Assembly: GCF_011250565.1 (NCBI RefSeq) | Contig: NZ_JAANMS010000018.1 | Location: forward strand, 1 to 64,000 | DNA: 64,000 nt | Reading direction: 5' to 3' | From: Nocardioides sp. IC4_145 | GTDB taxonomy: Bacteria; Actinomycetota; Actinomycetes; Propionibacteriales; Nocardioidaceae | Shown here: one piece after another, positions 63,353-64,000 of the stretch | How positions within the stretch are numbered: position 1 is the stretch's first letter | How the letters are laid out: each line of letters opens with the position of its first letter | Notes under the pieces: generated by a model | The model's database searches: none | What the model saw: the letters and a program-made list of their open reading frames with translations, nothing else | Told to the model about the DNA's origin: nothing | Made by a program: the position numbers and the translations under genes

Positions 63353-64000
63353 CAGCGGGCCTCCACCACACGCAGGAACGGGCTGTCGGCTGCGACGCCG
63401 AACGTCTCCACCCAGACGTCGGGACGGACCCGCAGCTCGTCGGCGCTTCCGGCGGCGACCACCGTGCGGTTGAGCAGCACGAGGCGCGAGCAGGTGAACA
63501 AGGCGGAAGCGATGTCGTGGGTGGTCATCAGGACGGCGCGGCCGTCCGCGACGATTGCCCCCAGCATCGACAGCAGCGACTCCTGGGTCGGGAGGTCCAA
63601 GCCGGTGAACGGCTCGTCCAGGAGCAGGACGCCGGGGTCCAGGGCGAGGGCGCGGGCGACCAGGACGCGTTGCCGCTGGCCGCCGGAGAGCTGTCCGACC
63701 TGCCGGCGCCGGAGCCCGGTCATGTCGACCAGCCCGAGCGCGCGGTCGACTGCTCGCCAGTCCTCCACCCGTGGCCGCCGGCCCGGCCACCACGAGCCGA
63801 CCCGACCGGTCAGCACGGCCTGCTCGACCGAGACCGGGAAGTCCCAGGCGAACTCGTGCCGTTGCGGCACGTAGCCGATGTCGCCGCGTCGGGGACGAAC
63901 CGCACGGCCCTCGACAGCGACCTGGCCACGCCGTCGTGGCGTCAGGCCGAGCACGCTGCGCAGCAGCGTGGTCTTGCCGGCACCGTTGGGTCCGATGAGG
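63352..64000 (-). CDS. Metal ABC transporter ATP-binding protein (partial)
   Basis: The gene is cut by the right edge, so its start is missing. Visible are LIGPNGAGKTT (Walker A), QLSGGQRQRVLVARALALDP (signature), VLLLDEPF (Walker B) and THDIA (His switch). It energises the ZnuB-type permease it overlaps. A binding-protein gene probably lies beyond 64000. Confidence 0.93.
   Translation of the reverse strand, partial: LIGPNGAGKTTLLRSVLGLTPRRRGQVAVEGRAVRPRRGDIGYVPQRHEFAWDFPVSVEQAVLTGRVGSWWPGRRPRVEDWRAVDRALGLVDMTGLRRRQVGQLSGGQRQRVLVARALALDPGVLLLDEPFTGLDLPTQESLLSMLGAIVADGRAVLMTTHDIASALFTCSRLVLLNRTVVAAGSADELRVRPDVWVETFGVAADSPFLRVVEAR

Overview
The window is high-GC actinobacterial DNA. The gene content fits Nocardioides or a close relative in Nocardioidaceae: mycothiol deacetylase (mshB), a sigE-rseA locus next to an O-methyltransferase, an actinobacterial ileS T-box, an F420-type luciferase-like oxidoreductase, and the succinylase branch of diaminopimelate synthesis (dapC, dapD, dapE). 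This assignment is inferred from content. No rRNA, tRNA, CRISPR array, insertion sequence or prophage was seen.

Left part (1-33 kb) is mostly chromosomal housekeeping. In order it holds: the end of an HtrA-like gene with rseA and sigE; an O-methyltransferase; an MMPL exporter with a divergent MarR regulator; leucyl aminopeptidase; a PaaX regulator coupled to an enoyl-CoA hydratase; a secreted M14 peptidase; a LOG-family protein coupled to dapE; an LLM oxidoreductase behind a KstR-like site; ileS behind a T-box; a large old-yellow-enzyme reductase; dapD; a strange Lys-rich secreted repeat protein; an AI-2E family permease; an orphan sulfotransferase; dapC-fdxA; a lipase; a VanW protein; mshB and a Nudix protein.

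Middle part (33-50 kb) is more accessory. Two very large secreted Ig-like proteins lie in tandem and share a signal-peptide type and a C-terminal tail of about 60 residues, so they are candidate surface or S-layer-like proteins. The 457-bp gap between them has no gene. It carries a terminator, a run of three hairpins ending in a T-tract (candidate small RNA or attenuator) and a heavily folded leader. A divergent XRE regulator with a long helical-repeat body sits upstream. Then comes a signalling block: a hybrid histidine kinase with two receivers, a PAS histidine kinase, a Ser/Thr kinase and a membrane histidine kinase, with no stand-alone response regulator. A TetR-controlled acyl-CoA dehydrogenase/phosphotransferase pair follows.

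Right part (54.4-64 kb) is a zinc-starvation locus. It starts with a Fur-family regulator (Zur). It encodes versions of seven ribosomal proteins without zinc-binding cysteine sets (S14, L33, L28, type-B L31, L32, L36, S18), a G3E/CobW-like protein with a CxxC but no Walker A lysine, a small ferredoxin-like protein, a PacL-like DUF1490 protein with a CtpC-like P-type ATPase, a YcgR/YcgQ-like permease pair, and a metal ABC transporter that runs off the right edge. Three matching 15-bp palindromes (55684, 58109, 62334) look like Zur boxes. Together they suggest ribosome remodelling and metal uptake when zinc is scarce. Two points deserve checking: one Zur box is shared between a starvation gene and an apparent exporter operon, and one C-terminus looks frameshifted.
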